From NCBI GenBank assembly GCA_965205735.1, contig OZ242179.1:3658001-3722000 (forward strand): a stretch of 64,000 nucleotides of DNA, read 5' to 3'. This DNA comes from VXNE01 sp965205735 (GTDB taxonomy: Bacteria > Pseudomonadota > Gammaproteobacteria > Pseudomonadales > Azotimanducaceae). The notes under the pieces were generated by a model. It was not told the origin of the DNA. It searched no databases and worked only from the letters and a program-made list of their open reading frames with translations. Position 1 is the first letter of the stretch; each line of letters starts with the position of its first letter. The position numbers and the translations under genes are program-made. This document shows, one piece after another, positions 54,969-63,145 of the stretch.

Positions 54969-55970
54969 ATGGCGCTGACGTCCACCGAAATTCATCTGGC
55001 TCGCCGCCCGAGCGGCATGGCCGTGCCAGAGGACTTTGTCTTTGTAGAGCGGGAGCTTGCCGATCCCGGCGAAGGGGAGGTGCTGGTTCAGAATCTCTTC
55101 ATCAGCGTCGACCCCTACATGCGCGGACGCATGAACGAGGCCAGAGGCTATGCCGAGGGCTATCGACTCAACGAGGCCATGTACGGCGGCGCCATCGGCA
55201 AGGTCGTGGCCTCCCGGCGTAATGACTTCCCGGAGGGCGATCTGGTCTTGAGCAATGCGGGATGGCGCGAGGGTTTCGTGTCGGACGGCCAGGGTCTGCG
55301 GAAGCTGCCGGAAACATCATTGCCGGTCACCGTATACATGGGACCACTCGGCATGACTGGCAGAACGGCCTATGACGGTCTGCTTGGCGCGGCAGAGATG
55401 CGTGAGGGGGAGACGGTTTTCGTCTCTGGCGCGGCGGGTGCCGTCGGCAGCATCGCCGGTCAGATCGCTCGCCTCAAGGGCTGCCGCACCGTCGGCAGCG
55501 CGGGCTCGCCGGAAAAGGTCGCTTTCTGCCGCGAGATCGGTTTCGACCATGCCTTCGACTACCACGACGGCAACCTGCTTGCGCACCTGAGCGAGGGCGC
55601 GCCGGAAGGGCTCGATGTCTACTTCGACAACGTGGGCGGCGATCATCTGGAAGCGGCGCTCGCGCACATGAGGCTCCTGGGGCGCATTGCGATCTGCGGC
55701 GCGATCTCTCATTACAACGATACGACGCCTGGGCCGGGGCCCCGCAACCTGCGGGTTGCCATCGGATTGCGCCTGACCCTGCGCGGCTTTGTCGTGGGAA
55801 ATTATCCGGAACTGCGTGAGTCGTTCCAGCGGGACATGGTCTCCTGGCTGGAAAGCGGTCAGATCATCTGGCGGGAGACGGTCCGCGAAGGCATACGGAA
55901 CGCGCCGGACGCCTTCATCGGGCTGTTCAGCGGGGAAAACATCGGCAAGATGATCGTGAAGCTTGCCTGA
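54969..55970 (+). CDS. NADP-dependent MDR oxidoreductase (PTGR/CurA type)
   Basis: A 333-residue zinc-free medium-chain dehydrogenase. ATG 54969 with ACGGAGAAA upstream. VDPYMRGRM, GMTGRTAYDGL, VSGAAGAVGSIAGQIARLKG (nucleotide binding) and YFDNVGGDHLEAAL are diagnostic for prostaglandin reductase/CurA-type enoyl reductases. Reduces alpha,beta-unsaturated ketones or aldehydes with NADPH. Same direction as the SDR 128 bases upstream; a joint lipid or xenobiotic role is inference. Confidence 0.93.
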   Translation: MALTSTEIHLARRPSGMAVPEDFVFVERELADPGEGEVLVQNLFISVDPYMRGRMNEARGYAEGYRLNEAMYGGAIGKVVASRRNDFPEGDLVLSNAGWREGFVSDGQGLRKLPETSLPVTVYMGPLGMTGRTAYDGLLGAAEMREGETVFVSGAAGAVGSIAGQIARLKGCRTVGSAGSPEKVAFCREIGFDHAFDYHDGNLLAHLSEGAPEGLDVYFDNVGGDHLEAALAHMRLLGRIAICGAISHYNDTTPGPGPRNLRVAIGLRLTLRGFVVGNYPELRESFQRDMVSWLESGQIIWRETVREGIRNAPDAFIGLFSGENIGKMIVKLA

Positions 55971-56049
55971 CCGCGTTTCAGGCCATCCACCGGGCGCTGG
56001 CGCTCTGTATTTTTGCCACGACGTAGCAAACGCGCTACGTTTATGAGCC

Positions 56050-56244
56050 ATGGACAAGACCATCAACCAACGCGAGATCGTAACCCGAAACGGAGACCCG
56101 ATCGCCGAAATCCACCCCATACCTCCCCGGCGATTCGCATCCAGGGCGGTCATTGCCGAGGCTGCCTCTCAAGCGCCGAGCATCGACGCCGTGCAGTTCC
56201 TAAACGATGTGGATGCCGTGATAGGTCAGTCCGTCGGTGGCTGA
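56050..56244 (+). pseudogene. Phd-type antitoxin with internal deletion
   Basis: A 64-codon frame. The N-terminus DKTINQRE is that of Phd/YefM antitoxins, but it runs straight into IVTRNGDPIAEIHPI, which in intact members comes about 20 residues later. The missing part is the dimerising/DNA-binding helix and strand (LRNDSGEIMRRVEAGE-like). The C-terminal toxin-binding helix (IDAVQFLNDVDAVIGQS) is present. It might still bind toxin but should not bind DNA normally. Confidence 0.75.
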
Positions 56245-56258
56245 GACGGTTGCAGCCC

Positions 56259-56333
56259 CGACCAGCCCTCTACACGAGAAATCCGAACAACTTCATTGGT
56301 CTTGAACAGCTTCTGAGCATCAGGACGGTCTGA
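56259..56333 (+). pseudogene. VapC (PIN toxin) C-terminal remnant
   Basis: The frame ending at 56333 reads ALYTRNPNNFIGLEQLL and four further residues before the stop. TRNPxDFxGL is the closing motif of PIN-domain VapC toxins. Nothing of the N-terminal catalytic acids is left. It lies just after the damaged Phd-type antitoxin, where the toxin gene is expected. Confidence 0.72.
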
Positions 56334-56343
56334 TGGTTGCCGT

Positions 56344-57615
56344 TCATCGCCTATCCATTTGCGATGCAAGTTCCGCGAACACCTCGGCGTCGTGCTCGCC
56401 GAGTTTCGGCGCGCGGCGGGAGATCGCCCACGGGCTTGCCTGCAGTCGGATGGGCGCGCCGGGGTACAGGACGTCGCGGTCGAGATCCTCGTGGAACACC
56501 GGGACCTGGAAGCCGCGTGACTTGAAGTGCTCGTCCTCGAAGGCTTCCTCAGGGGAGTTGACGGCGCCGGCGGTGAGCCCGGCACGCTGGCAGCCGACGA
56601 AGAATTCCTGCGCCGGGAGTTTCGATGCGATGAGCCTGAGGGCGGCGCGGCTGGCCCCGAAAATCGCGGTGATCTCGTCGTCTTCGCCGATCTTCGAGAT
56701 GTCGAGGGGGCCTTCCCGGCGGGCGCCCATTTCCAGGAACACGGCTTCCGGCAACTCGGCGTCGAGGCCGAGTTCCCTGAGCCATCTATCGAGTGCGGCG
56801 AATCCCCTGGCCTGGCGCGGCCCCACGCCGGTGTTGGCGTAGCGCCCGTCGGCGCACAGTTGCTGCGTCTCCATCGATGGCGTGGCCGAGGCGTGGCGGC
56901 CGGTCTGCCGTTGCACGGTGTTTCGCGCCACCAGCCAGTTGTAGGAAGCGCCCTCGGTGGTGACGTTGCCGGCCGCGGTCATGCTGACATCGATGAACTG
57001 GCCGGTGCCGGAAACAGCGCGATGCAGCAACGCGGTGAGCGCCGACATGACGGCGAAGTGCGATGCGATGTGGAACCCCTGCAGCGGGCCGCGGATGGGC
57101 GGCAGCGAATGGTCGTCGTAGCCGCAGCTCCATGGCGGTCCCGACGCGGACATGAGCGTCAGGTCGGTGAACGGCAGATCGCTCTTCGGGTCGGCGCGCC
57201 CGTAGGGCGTCACCGCGACGTGCACGAGATCGGCTCGAATCGACCGTAGATCTTCATAGTCGATGCCGAGGGTCGCCAGCCGCTGGCGCGGTTCCGCTTC
57301 GAGCAACACGTCTGCCGTGGCAATCAGGGCGCGAAAGCGGTCGCGACCGGCTTCGTCATCCAGGTCGATGACCACGCTGCGCTTGCTGGTGTGGTAGTGC
57401 CACCAGTAAAGGCTTCGATCCTCGCCGGGCTGGTCGTCGACGAACGGCGGGTAGCCGCGCGACGGATCACCGCCGGGAGGTTCGACAAGGATGACATCGG
57501 CGCCCATGTCGCCCATTAGCTTGCCGGCGAACGCGATGGGATCTCGCGCCAGTTCCACGACTCGAACGCCGTCGAGAGCGCCCGCGCGTGGCAAGTCGTC
57601 CTTCGCGTCGGTCAT
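56344..57615 (-). CDS. CaiB/BaiF (family III) CoA-transferase, partner A
   Basis: A 423-residue CoA-transferase. LDGVRVVELARDPIAFAGKLMGDMGADVILVEPP opens the Rossmann domain, SKRSVVIDLDDEAGRDRF follows, then VTPYGRADP and LLHRAVSGTGQFIDVSM, the conserved GQxxDVS block. The start ATG overlaps the stop of the partner gene (57612-57615), so both are made together. N-terminal organisation parallels unit 1 of the fusion at 50624. Probably one half of a heterodimer. Confidence 0.9.
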   Translation of the reverse strand: MTDAKDDLPRAGALDGVRVVELARDPIAFAGKLMGDMGADVILVEPPGGDPSRGYPPFVDDQPGEDRSLYWWHYHTSKRSVVIDLDDEAGRDRFRALIATADVLLEAEPRQRLATLGIDYEDLRSIRADLVHVAVTPYGRADPKSDLPFTDLTLMSASGPPWSCGYDDHSLPPIRGPLQGFHIASHFAVMSALTALLHRAVSGTGQFIDVSMTAAGNVTTEGASYNWLVARNTVQRQTGRHASATPSMETQQLCADGRYANTGVGPRQARGFAALDRWLRELGLDAELPEAVFLEMGARREGPLDISKIGEDDEITAIFGASRAALRLIASKLPAQEFFVGCQRAGLTAGAVNSPEEAFEDEHFKSRGFQVPVFHEDLDRDVLYPGAPIRLQASPWAISRRAPKLGEHDAEVFAELASQMDRR

Positions 57616-58847
57616 ATCACGCCTTCGTCGCGGAAGTTCGCGACCTCCTCGGCGGTGAAACCGAGCAGTTCGGTCAGCACCTGCTCGTTGTGCTCACCGA
57701 GACAAGGGCCGCCGCGCGCGTAGTGCCAGTCGGTTTCCGAGAAGTGCACCGGCTGCCCGTCGACACGAACCTCGCCTATTTCGGAATGCGTAACGGTCGG
57801 CCAGAGTCCGAACTCGCCGGTGCTGGGGTCGAGGTCGACCCGCTCCTCGGGCTTCAATACCGCCGAGACAGGCACGCCGGCGTCGCGCAGCAGCGTCTGG
57901 ACAGAGAACTTGGTCCGCGCCGCCGTCCAGGCGCTTAAGCTTTCGTCGAGGGCGTCCTGCGACGCGTGGCGGGAAGAAGCGTCGGCGAACGCCGGATCGG
58001 TGCACCAATCCTCCGCCACCACGGCGCACAACCGTTCCCAGTCGTCCTGGTTCCGGCAGGCGATGGCCACCCAGTCGTCGTCGCCCTGGCTTGTGTAGAT
58101 GCCGTGGGGCGCCATGGGAGGCCAGAAGTTTCGGTTCGCGTGCGGACGTCCCTCGCGCCGGGTCGGACGGCCGTTCACTGTCCAATCGAGCAGCGCGGGG
58201 CCGTGAAGCGTCAACGCAGCGTCGGTGCAGGAGAGGTCGACCCACTGGCCCTCGCCGGTGCGCTGGCGGTGGATGAGCGCCAGCAGGACCGCCATGACGT
58301 GGTAGTAGGCGCCGGTGTGGTCCATGTACGAATAGCCCCAGCCCGCGGGTTCGCGGTCGGGCAGCCCCGAGGTGAACGTCAGTCCCGATACCGCCTGCAC
58401 AAGCGGTCCGAAACTCCTGAACTCGCTGTACGGCCCGGTGTGACCGAAGCCGCAGTTCGAAACATAGACGATGTCCGGTTTGATGGCCTTCAGGCGCTCA
58501 TAGCCGAAGTCCCAGCGTTCCATCACCCCCTTCGAGAAGTTTTCGGTCACCACGTCGGACACCGCGACGAGTCGCTCGAGGATCTCCCTGGCCTTTGCGG
58601 TACGGAGATTCAACGTGATGCCGAGCTTGCCGACATTGTGGTTGTTGAAGGAGCCCCCGAGGTTGATGCCGCGCCGCTCGTCGGTCCACGGCTGCCTTCC
58701 GCGCAGGATATCCCATCGACCTTCGTTAACGGGATCCTCGATGCGGATCACCTCGGCGCCAAAAGACGCGAGCCACTTCGTGGCACCCGCACCGGCGAGT
58801 ATGCCGGTGAAGTCGCAGATGCGGAATGACGACAAGGCGTCGGCCAT
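57612..58847 (-). CDS. CaiB/BaiF (family III) CoA-transferase, partner B
   Basis: A 411-residue family III enzyme. RICDFTGILAGAGATKWLASFGAEVIRIEDP, LGITLNLRTAKAREILERLVAVSDVVTENFSKGVMER and NCGFGHTGPYSEF are hallmark segments, and GEGQWVDLSCTDAAL the C-terminal domain hallmark. After GFGHTGPY the family's aspartate position reads SFGPLVQA. ATG 58847 is preferred to TTG 58877. First gene of a two-gene operon with partner A. A multi-frameshift fragment of a close homologue is at 62952-63145. Confidence 0.9.
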   Translation of the reverse strand: MADALSSFRICDFTGILAGAGATKWLASFGAEVIRIEDPVNEGRWDILRGRQPWTDERRGINLGGSFNNHNVGKLGITLNLRTAKAREILERLVAVSDVVTENFSKGVMERWDFGYERLKAIKPDIVYVSNCGFGHTGPYSEFRSFGPLVQAVSGLTFTSGLPDREPAGWGYSYMDHTGAYYHVMAVLLALIHRQRTGEGQWVDLSCTDAALTLHGPALLDWTVNGRPTRREGRPHANRNFWPPMAPHGIYTSQGDDDWVAIACRNQDDWERLCAVVAEDWCTDPAFADASSRHASQDALDESLSAWTAARTKFSVQTLLRDAGVPVSAVLKPEERVDLDPSTGEFGLWPTVTHSEIGEVRVDGQPVHFSETDWHYARGGPCLGEHNEQVLTELLGFTAEEVANFRDEGVI

Positions 58848-59055
58848 GGCCCGTACTTCGTGGTTTGCGTCAGCCAAGTGTGTCCGATCTGCCGCCGTGG
58901 CTGCAAGCTCGCGACTTCAGCCACGTACCCGATCCGGTTCCCCTACGCGGAAGGTACTGCCGGGAAAAGTATACTGTCGCCCACCTTGCCACCGGCGCGA
59001 AAGCACGCATGACACCTGGGAAAGAATCGCAGGGCGCACGCCGACGGAGGAGGTC

Positions 59056-59221
59056 TAGTGCTCCGTCAAGCCCAAATCTACGGGTATCTGCGGGTCTTTT
59101 TGGCCCCTGGACTTCGTTGCTCCTCCTTGTGTGGGGCCTACCACACGGCGTCGTCGCGCCTCGCCAGGAACCAAAAATCCCTCCCAGCTACACTCGCATT
59201 TTCAGACTTGACGGAGCACTA
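59056..59221 (+). mobile_element. Miniature inverted-repeat element, copy 3
   Basis: A 166-base copy, inverted relative to copy 1 but of the same length, bounded by TA and the same 15-base terminal repeats. The strand given is the one on which it is open throughout. That frame continues into the YejA-like gene downstream, the same arrangement as at modB. Interior differences from copy 1 are scattered point changes. Confidence 0.9.
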
Positions 59222-59279
59222 GCTTGCAAAGGACCGCCGAGGAGGACACGACGTCACCGGTCGACCCGGAGGGTGCCTT

Positions 59280-59377
59280 CGGTCCCAGGACGCCGGCGCT
59301 GTTGCCTTTGCGTGCTCGCATACGACACCACGATTGACCCGACCGGTCCCAGGACGCCGGCGCTGGCTTTGCGTGCT
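59280..59377 (+). repeat. Direct duplication near the YejA-like start
   Basis: CGGTCCCAGGACGCCGGCGCTG followed shortly by CTTTGCGTGCT occurs at 59280-59316 and again at 59344-59377. The duplication straddles the expected start region of the binding-protein gene and may have moved or destroyed its native start signal. Confidence 0.8.
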
Positions 59378-61238
59378 TACGGATTGCCCGTGTTGGTGCC
59401 CGTTGCCGCTCTTGCCGGCGATCGTCTGGATCTTGCCGAACTGGAATTCAGGCACGGCATCTCCTTCTTTCATGACCTCAAGTACCCTCCCGACTACACG
59501 CATCTCGAATACCTCAATCCTGATGCTCCCAAAGGGGGGGTGCTGGTCCTGCCCACAGCGAACAGTTTCGATTCGTTTGCCCCGTTGGGACGGTGGGGCA
59601 CCAACGATCCCGGCGGCTCCACCTATCGCGACGAGAACTTGATCACCAGGGCAGGTGATGAGGTCGTCGCCTTTTACACGCGTCTTGCCGATGGTATTGC
59701 CCTCGCCGATGACCGCTTGACACTGGTATTCAGAATTCATCCCGAGGCCAGGTGGCGAGATGGTGAGCCGGTCACCTCCAAGGACGTGGTGTATACGTTT
59801 GAGGGGCGTATGCGCGATCTGTCGTGGGGTCCTTTTCTCGACTTCATCGATTCTGTTGAAGCAATCGATCGTCGCTACGTGGCCTTGCACCTTAACGCGC
59901 CGTTGCAGGATCGCCACCTCACGATGATCGAATTCGTCAGGATTCTTCCGGAACACTATTGGCGCGATGGGGATCCAACGGCGGTTACCATGGTGCCCCC
60001 GCTCTCCAGCGGACCCTATACGGTTTCTGCTATTCAAACCGGGCCGGTACGTGGAGTACCGGCGCGACCCGGAATACTGGGGCAGGGACATCCCGGTCAA
60101 CAGGGGGCGTTACAACTTCGACACCATTCGCATAGAAGTCTATCGAGACGCCATCACCACCAGGGAGGCGTTCCGAAAAGGCCTGATCGATATCTGGACG
60201 GAGTCGGATGCGCGGTACTGGCATGGCGCCTTTGACACGCCCGCGCTCAGGATGGGCTGGGTGAAGAAGATCCGGCGCAATGCCGGCAACCTGGTGGGAG
60301 TTGGCCAGCTCATCGTCCTCAATGCCCGGCGCGACAAGTTCAGTGACCGCCGGGTACGACATGCGCTGTCGCTGGCCGTGGATTTCGAATGGCAGAACAG
60401 GGCGCTGTACTACGGCGACCGCCAGCGCGCGCATAGCTACTGGAATGACCCGCTATTGACCGCAACGGGGTTGCCGAGTGGCGACGAACTCAACTTGCTG
60501 GTCCCGTACCGCGACCAGCTACCTGCGGAAATGTTCGAGCGGCCGTTTCGTTTCCCTGAAGGCGCATCGAGTGAACAGTATCGGGCCAACCTGGAGCAAG
60601 CGCGGCGGCTTCTGGCGGAGGCCGGTTGGCGCATCGTGGATGGCGTGCTCGCGAATGCGGCGGGAGAGGTATTCGAGATAATGTTCCTGTCGCAGAACAT
60701 TGCTGACGCCCGCGTCCTGTTGCCTTACTTCCAGCGCCTCAAGACGCTGGGTATTCGAGGCGCCATCGATCGGGTCTCAGGATCGAGTGAATGGGCGAAG
60801 CGTCTTCGCGAGTTTGACTTCGATGCCAAATTGTCGGCGGATGGCTACCGAATCATGCCCACTTACATGTTGAAGACCAGATTCCATTCCGACGGAGCGA
60901 GAAACTGGGAGGGCATTCGCAATCCCGTGCTGGATGATCTGATAGACCGGGCCCGCGCCGCGGTCACCATGTCGGAGGCGATTGCCGCGTATCGGGCGAT
61001 TGATCGGGTCCTGCTTTGGGGGTATCACTCGATTCCGCTGTCTACCCGCGAACGGCCGCGCACCGTGTATTGGGACAAGTTTGGCAGGCCGGAATTCGAG
61101 CCGAAGTATGCACCCGCATTTCCCGATGGCTGGTGGTATGAATCGAAACGCGCGGCGCGAATCCGGCTCGGCGATACTCCCACAGCCGCCGGGACGGGCG
61201 CGCAATCCGGGGCTCAGCCAATGGCTGGCGGTCGGTAG
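59369..61238 (+). pseudogene. YejA-like extracellular solute-binding protein, frameshifted
   Basis: Family 5 binding protein of ABC peptide importers (YejA/microcin C branch). TTG 59369 gives a plausible signal peptide (LPVLVPVAALAG), then FRHGISFFHDLKYPPDYTHLEYLNP, typical of YejA. The frame is open to about 60030 (SSGPYTVSA), after which the homologous sequence FKPGRYVEYRRDPEYWGRD continues in another frame to 61238. A single inserted base around 60029-60035 explains the shift. The C-terminal part (ARRLLAEAGW, VYWDKFGRPEF) is otherwise intact. No permease or ATPase genes follow. Sequencing error is an alternative. Confidence 0.82.
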
Positions 61239-61291
61239 CGGCGTTTGCGAAAAAGCTGCCGGAGATTTCCCCGCAGTCGAGGTGCTCGTGC

Positions 61292-62251
61292 ATGAGGACA
61301 ATCAGGCCGTTGAATACGGAAACACTCGAGGACCTGCTCGCGCGCTACGACGTTGGCCGGCTGGTCGACCACCGGCCAGCTTCACACGGTATCGAGAACA
61401 GCAACTATTTCATCTCGACCTTGAAGGACGGTGCGCGAAGCCAATGGGTGCTGACGATCCTGGAGCAGCCTTCTCATTCCGGGTCCGGCTACGTCCCGCT
61501 GCTCGATCTCTGCCATGACGCCGCGCTCCCCGTCGCGCCGGTGGTCCGAAACATCTCGGGAGATGCCATCGAGTCGCTTGACCGCAAAGCGGCCATGCTG
61601 GCGCCGATGCTCCCCGGAAAACACGTCGACAATCCTTCCGTGCAACAACTCGAAGCGCTTGGCGGCTTCGTCGGCGACTTCCACCGGGCGACCAGCGCCC
61701 CCGGTTTCGAGGTGGCGGCCTATCCCCGCGATGCGCACTGGCTGCGCGATCGGGAGGCAGGGGTTCGGGGCCGCATGGAAAACGCTGATTCACGCCTCGT
61801 CACCGAGGCCGTGGAGCGGGTTCGGAATCTACTGAACCGGAAGGATGTCTCGGAACTCCCATCGGGCCTCGTGCACGGTGACCTCTTTCGCGACAACGTG
61901 CTCTTCGATGGACCGAAGCTGACCGGCGTCATTGACTTCCATCACGCTGCCCGAGGCTACCTTGTCTATGACTTGGCGGTGGCGGCCAATGACTGGTGCG
62001 GCGGCCGGGGTGGGGCGCTCGACCCTAAACGCGTCATCGCACTGGTTCGCTCGTATCGTCGAGTTCGTCCGCTTGCCGACCTCGAAAGCGAACTCTTTCC
62101 GGACTTTCTGCTCTACGCTGCGGTGGCCTTCTGGCTGTCCCGCCTGGCCGTCGCACTTGGGACGGATCGCAACTCCACGGCGCGATTCAAGGACCCGGAC
62201 GAATTCAAGGCTATGGTCATCGACCGCAGTGCGCTGTCCTTCCGCCTCTAG
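61292..62251 (+). CDS. thrB: Homoserine kinase, APH-fold type
   Basis: A 319-residue choline-kinase-like homoserine kinase. SHGIENSNYFI is the family's nucleotide loop, LEQPSHSG follows, APMLPGKHV, LGGFVGDFH and the catalytic block VHGDLFRDNVLFDGPKLTGVIDFHHA with YDLAVAANDWC. Phosphorylates homoserine in threonine synthesis. GAGG precedes the ATG. Fifty-three bases after the YejA-like pseudogene, with no other threonine genes nearby. Confidence 0.92.
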   Translation: MRTIRPLNTETLEDLLARYDVGRLVDHRPASHGIENSNYFISTLKDGARSQWVLTILEQPSHSGSGYVPLLDLCHDAALPVAPVVRNISGDAIESLDRKAAMLAPMLPGKHVDNPSVQQLEALGGFVGDFHRATSAPGFEVAAYPRDAHWLRDREAGVRGRMENADSRLVTEAVERVRNLLNRKDVSELPSGLVHGDLFRDNVLFDGPKLTGVIDFHHAARGYLVYDLAVAANDWCGGRGGALDPKRVIALVRSYRRVRPLADLESELFPDFLLYAAVAFWLSRLAVALGTDRNSTARFKDPDEFKAMVIDRSALSFRL

Positions 62252-62302
62252 CAGCCTGCGCCGTAGAACGGCACGTAGTGCCGATCAAGGCGCAGGGTGA
62301 TA

Positions 62303-62347
62303 GGTGGGCTTGGGCGGGGGTGAAACACGGCGCCCGTAGGGTGACGG
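62303..62347. repeat. G-rich dispersed repeat, copy 2
   Basis: GGTGGGCTTGGGCGGGGGTGAAACACGGC-type sequence closely matching 25039-25084 and lying about 50 bases after the thrB stop. The CCCCC-GTTA-GGGGG hairpin of copy 1 is weakened here to CGCCCGTAGGGTG. Same orientation relative to the upstream gene as copy 1. Confidence 0.65.
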
Positions 62348-62367
62348 ATTTCATGGCGCTAATCCGC

Positions 62368-62673
62368 TCAGATCGCCTGGATCGATTCCACCACTTCGCG
62401 AGTCCGATTCACCTTGCCGTGCCAATGGCGGTCGAACTCACGGATCATCCGTTTGAGCGCGTCGGACGCCATAACTCGGTTCACGTCCGCCAGATCCGCG
62501 AACTCGTAGAACGCGATATGCACATTGTCGGTCACGTCGCTCCAGCCTCGCCAGCCGCCCGTCGCGCCGAATGCCTTGACGGCGGCGGGCAGATGTTCGT
62601 CCTGGTACCAGGCGTCGAAAGCGTCTCTCACGGTCGGATCCACCTCGGCGCGCACGATCAGCAATGCTGTCAT
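62368..62673 (-). CDS. Small dimeric alpha-beta barrel (EthD/ABM-like) protein
   Basis: A 101-residue protein. ATG 62673 is chosen because GGAGACAAGA lies just upstream; ATG 62697 is the alternative. TALLIVRAEVDPTVRDAFDAWYQDEHLPAAVKAFG fits the first half of EthD-like ferredoxin folds (WYxxEHLP), and HIAFYEFADLADVNRVM the second. Members degrade ethers or act as small enzymes or chaperones; no role can be assigned here. Monocistronic. Confidence 0.75.
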   Translation of the reverse strand: MTALLIVRAEVDPTVRDAFDAWYQDEHLPAAVKAFGATGGWRGWSDVTDNVHIAFYEFADLADVNRVMASDALKRMIREFDRHWHGKVNRTREVVESIQAI

Positions 62674-62781
62674 TCTCTTGTCTCCGTCGTATCGCATCCC
62701 TCAATAGCACAGGATCTTGCGCCGCGCCGGCAGAAGGACTATCGGGCGGTCGCGTCGAACCGACAGCATCGACCCCTTCTT

Positions 62782-62951
62782 TCACGCTTTCTCCACTCTC
62801 CTGTAGAACGGCGCGCGCGCCTTGACCGGATCCAGCAGGGTCCAGTCGCCCTATTCGATCGCATGACCGCCGGGGAAAGGCGGCGTGGACTTCAGGTTGA
62901 TGGAGAGGTCGAGCATCTTGCGGTCGTTCTCGCGCGAGCCGAAACATGGCG
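62782..62951 (-). pseudogene. Unidentified gene tail interrupted by an amber codon
   Basis: A minus-strand frame reads LDLSINLKSTPPFPGGHAIE, then TAG (62851-62853), then GDWTLLDPVKARAPFYRRVEKA and a stop. Both halves look protein-like and are in the same frame, so this may be the last 50 codons of a lost gene. I do not recognise the family. Confidence 0.35.
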
Positions 62952-63145
62952 CTTGGTTGGCACCTGCTCGTTGTGGCTCGCCGAGACAATGTCGTCGCGC
63001 GCATAGCTGCCAGTCGGTTTCCGAGAGATGCACCTGTTGCCCGTTGATGCGAACCTCGCCGATTTCGGAATGCGTGGCGGTCGGCCAACGCCTGAACACG
63101 CCACGCTCGGGTCGACGTCGCTCTGATTGTCGGGTTCGATTCCAA
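62952..63145 (-). pseudogene. CoA-transferase C-terminal fragment with two frameshifts
   Basis: Three pieces in alternating frames match the end of partner B (57612-58847): AAVIGIEPDNQSDVDPS, then WPTATHSEIGEVRINGQQVH and SETDWQ, then YARDDIVSASHNEQV. The order and spacing equal those of the intact gene. No upstream part is present, so this is a truncated duplicate or a remnant of a paralogous gene. Confidence 0.8.
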
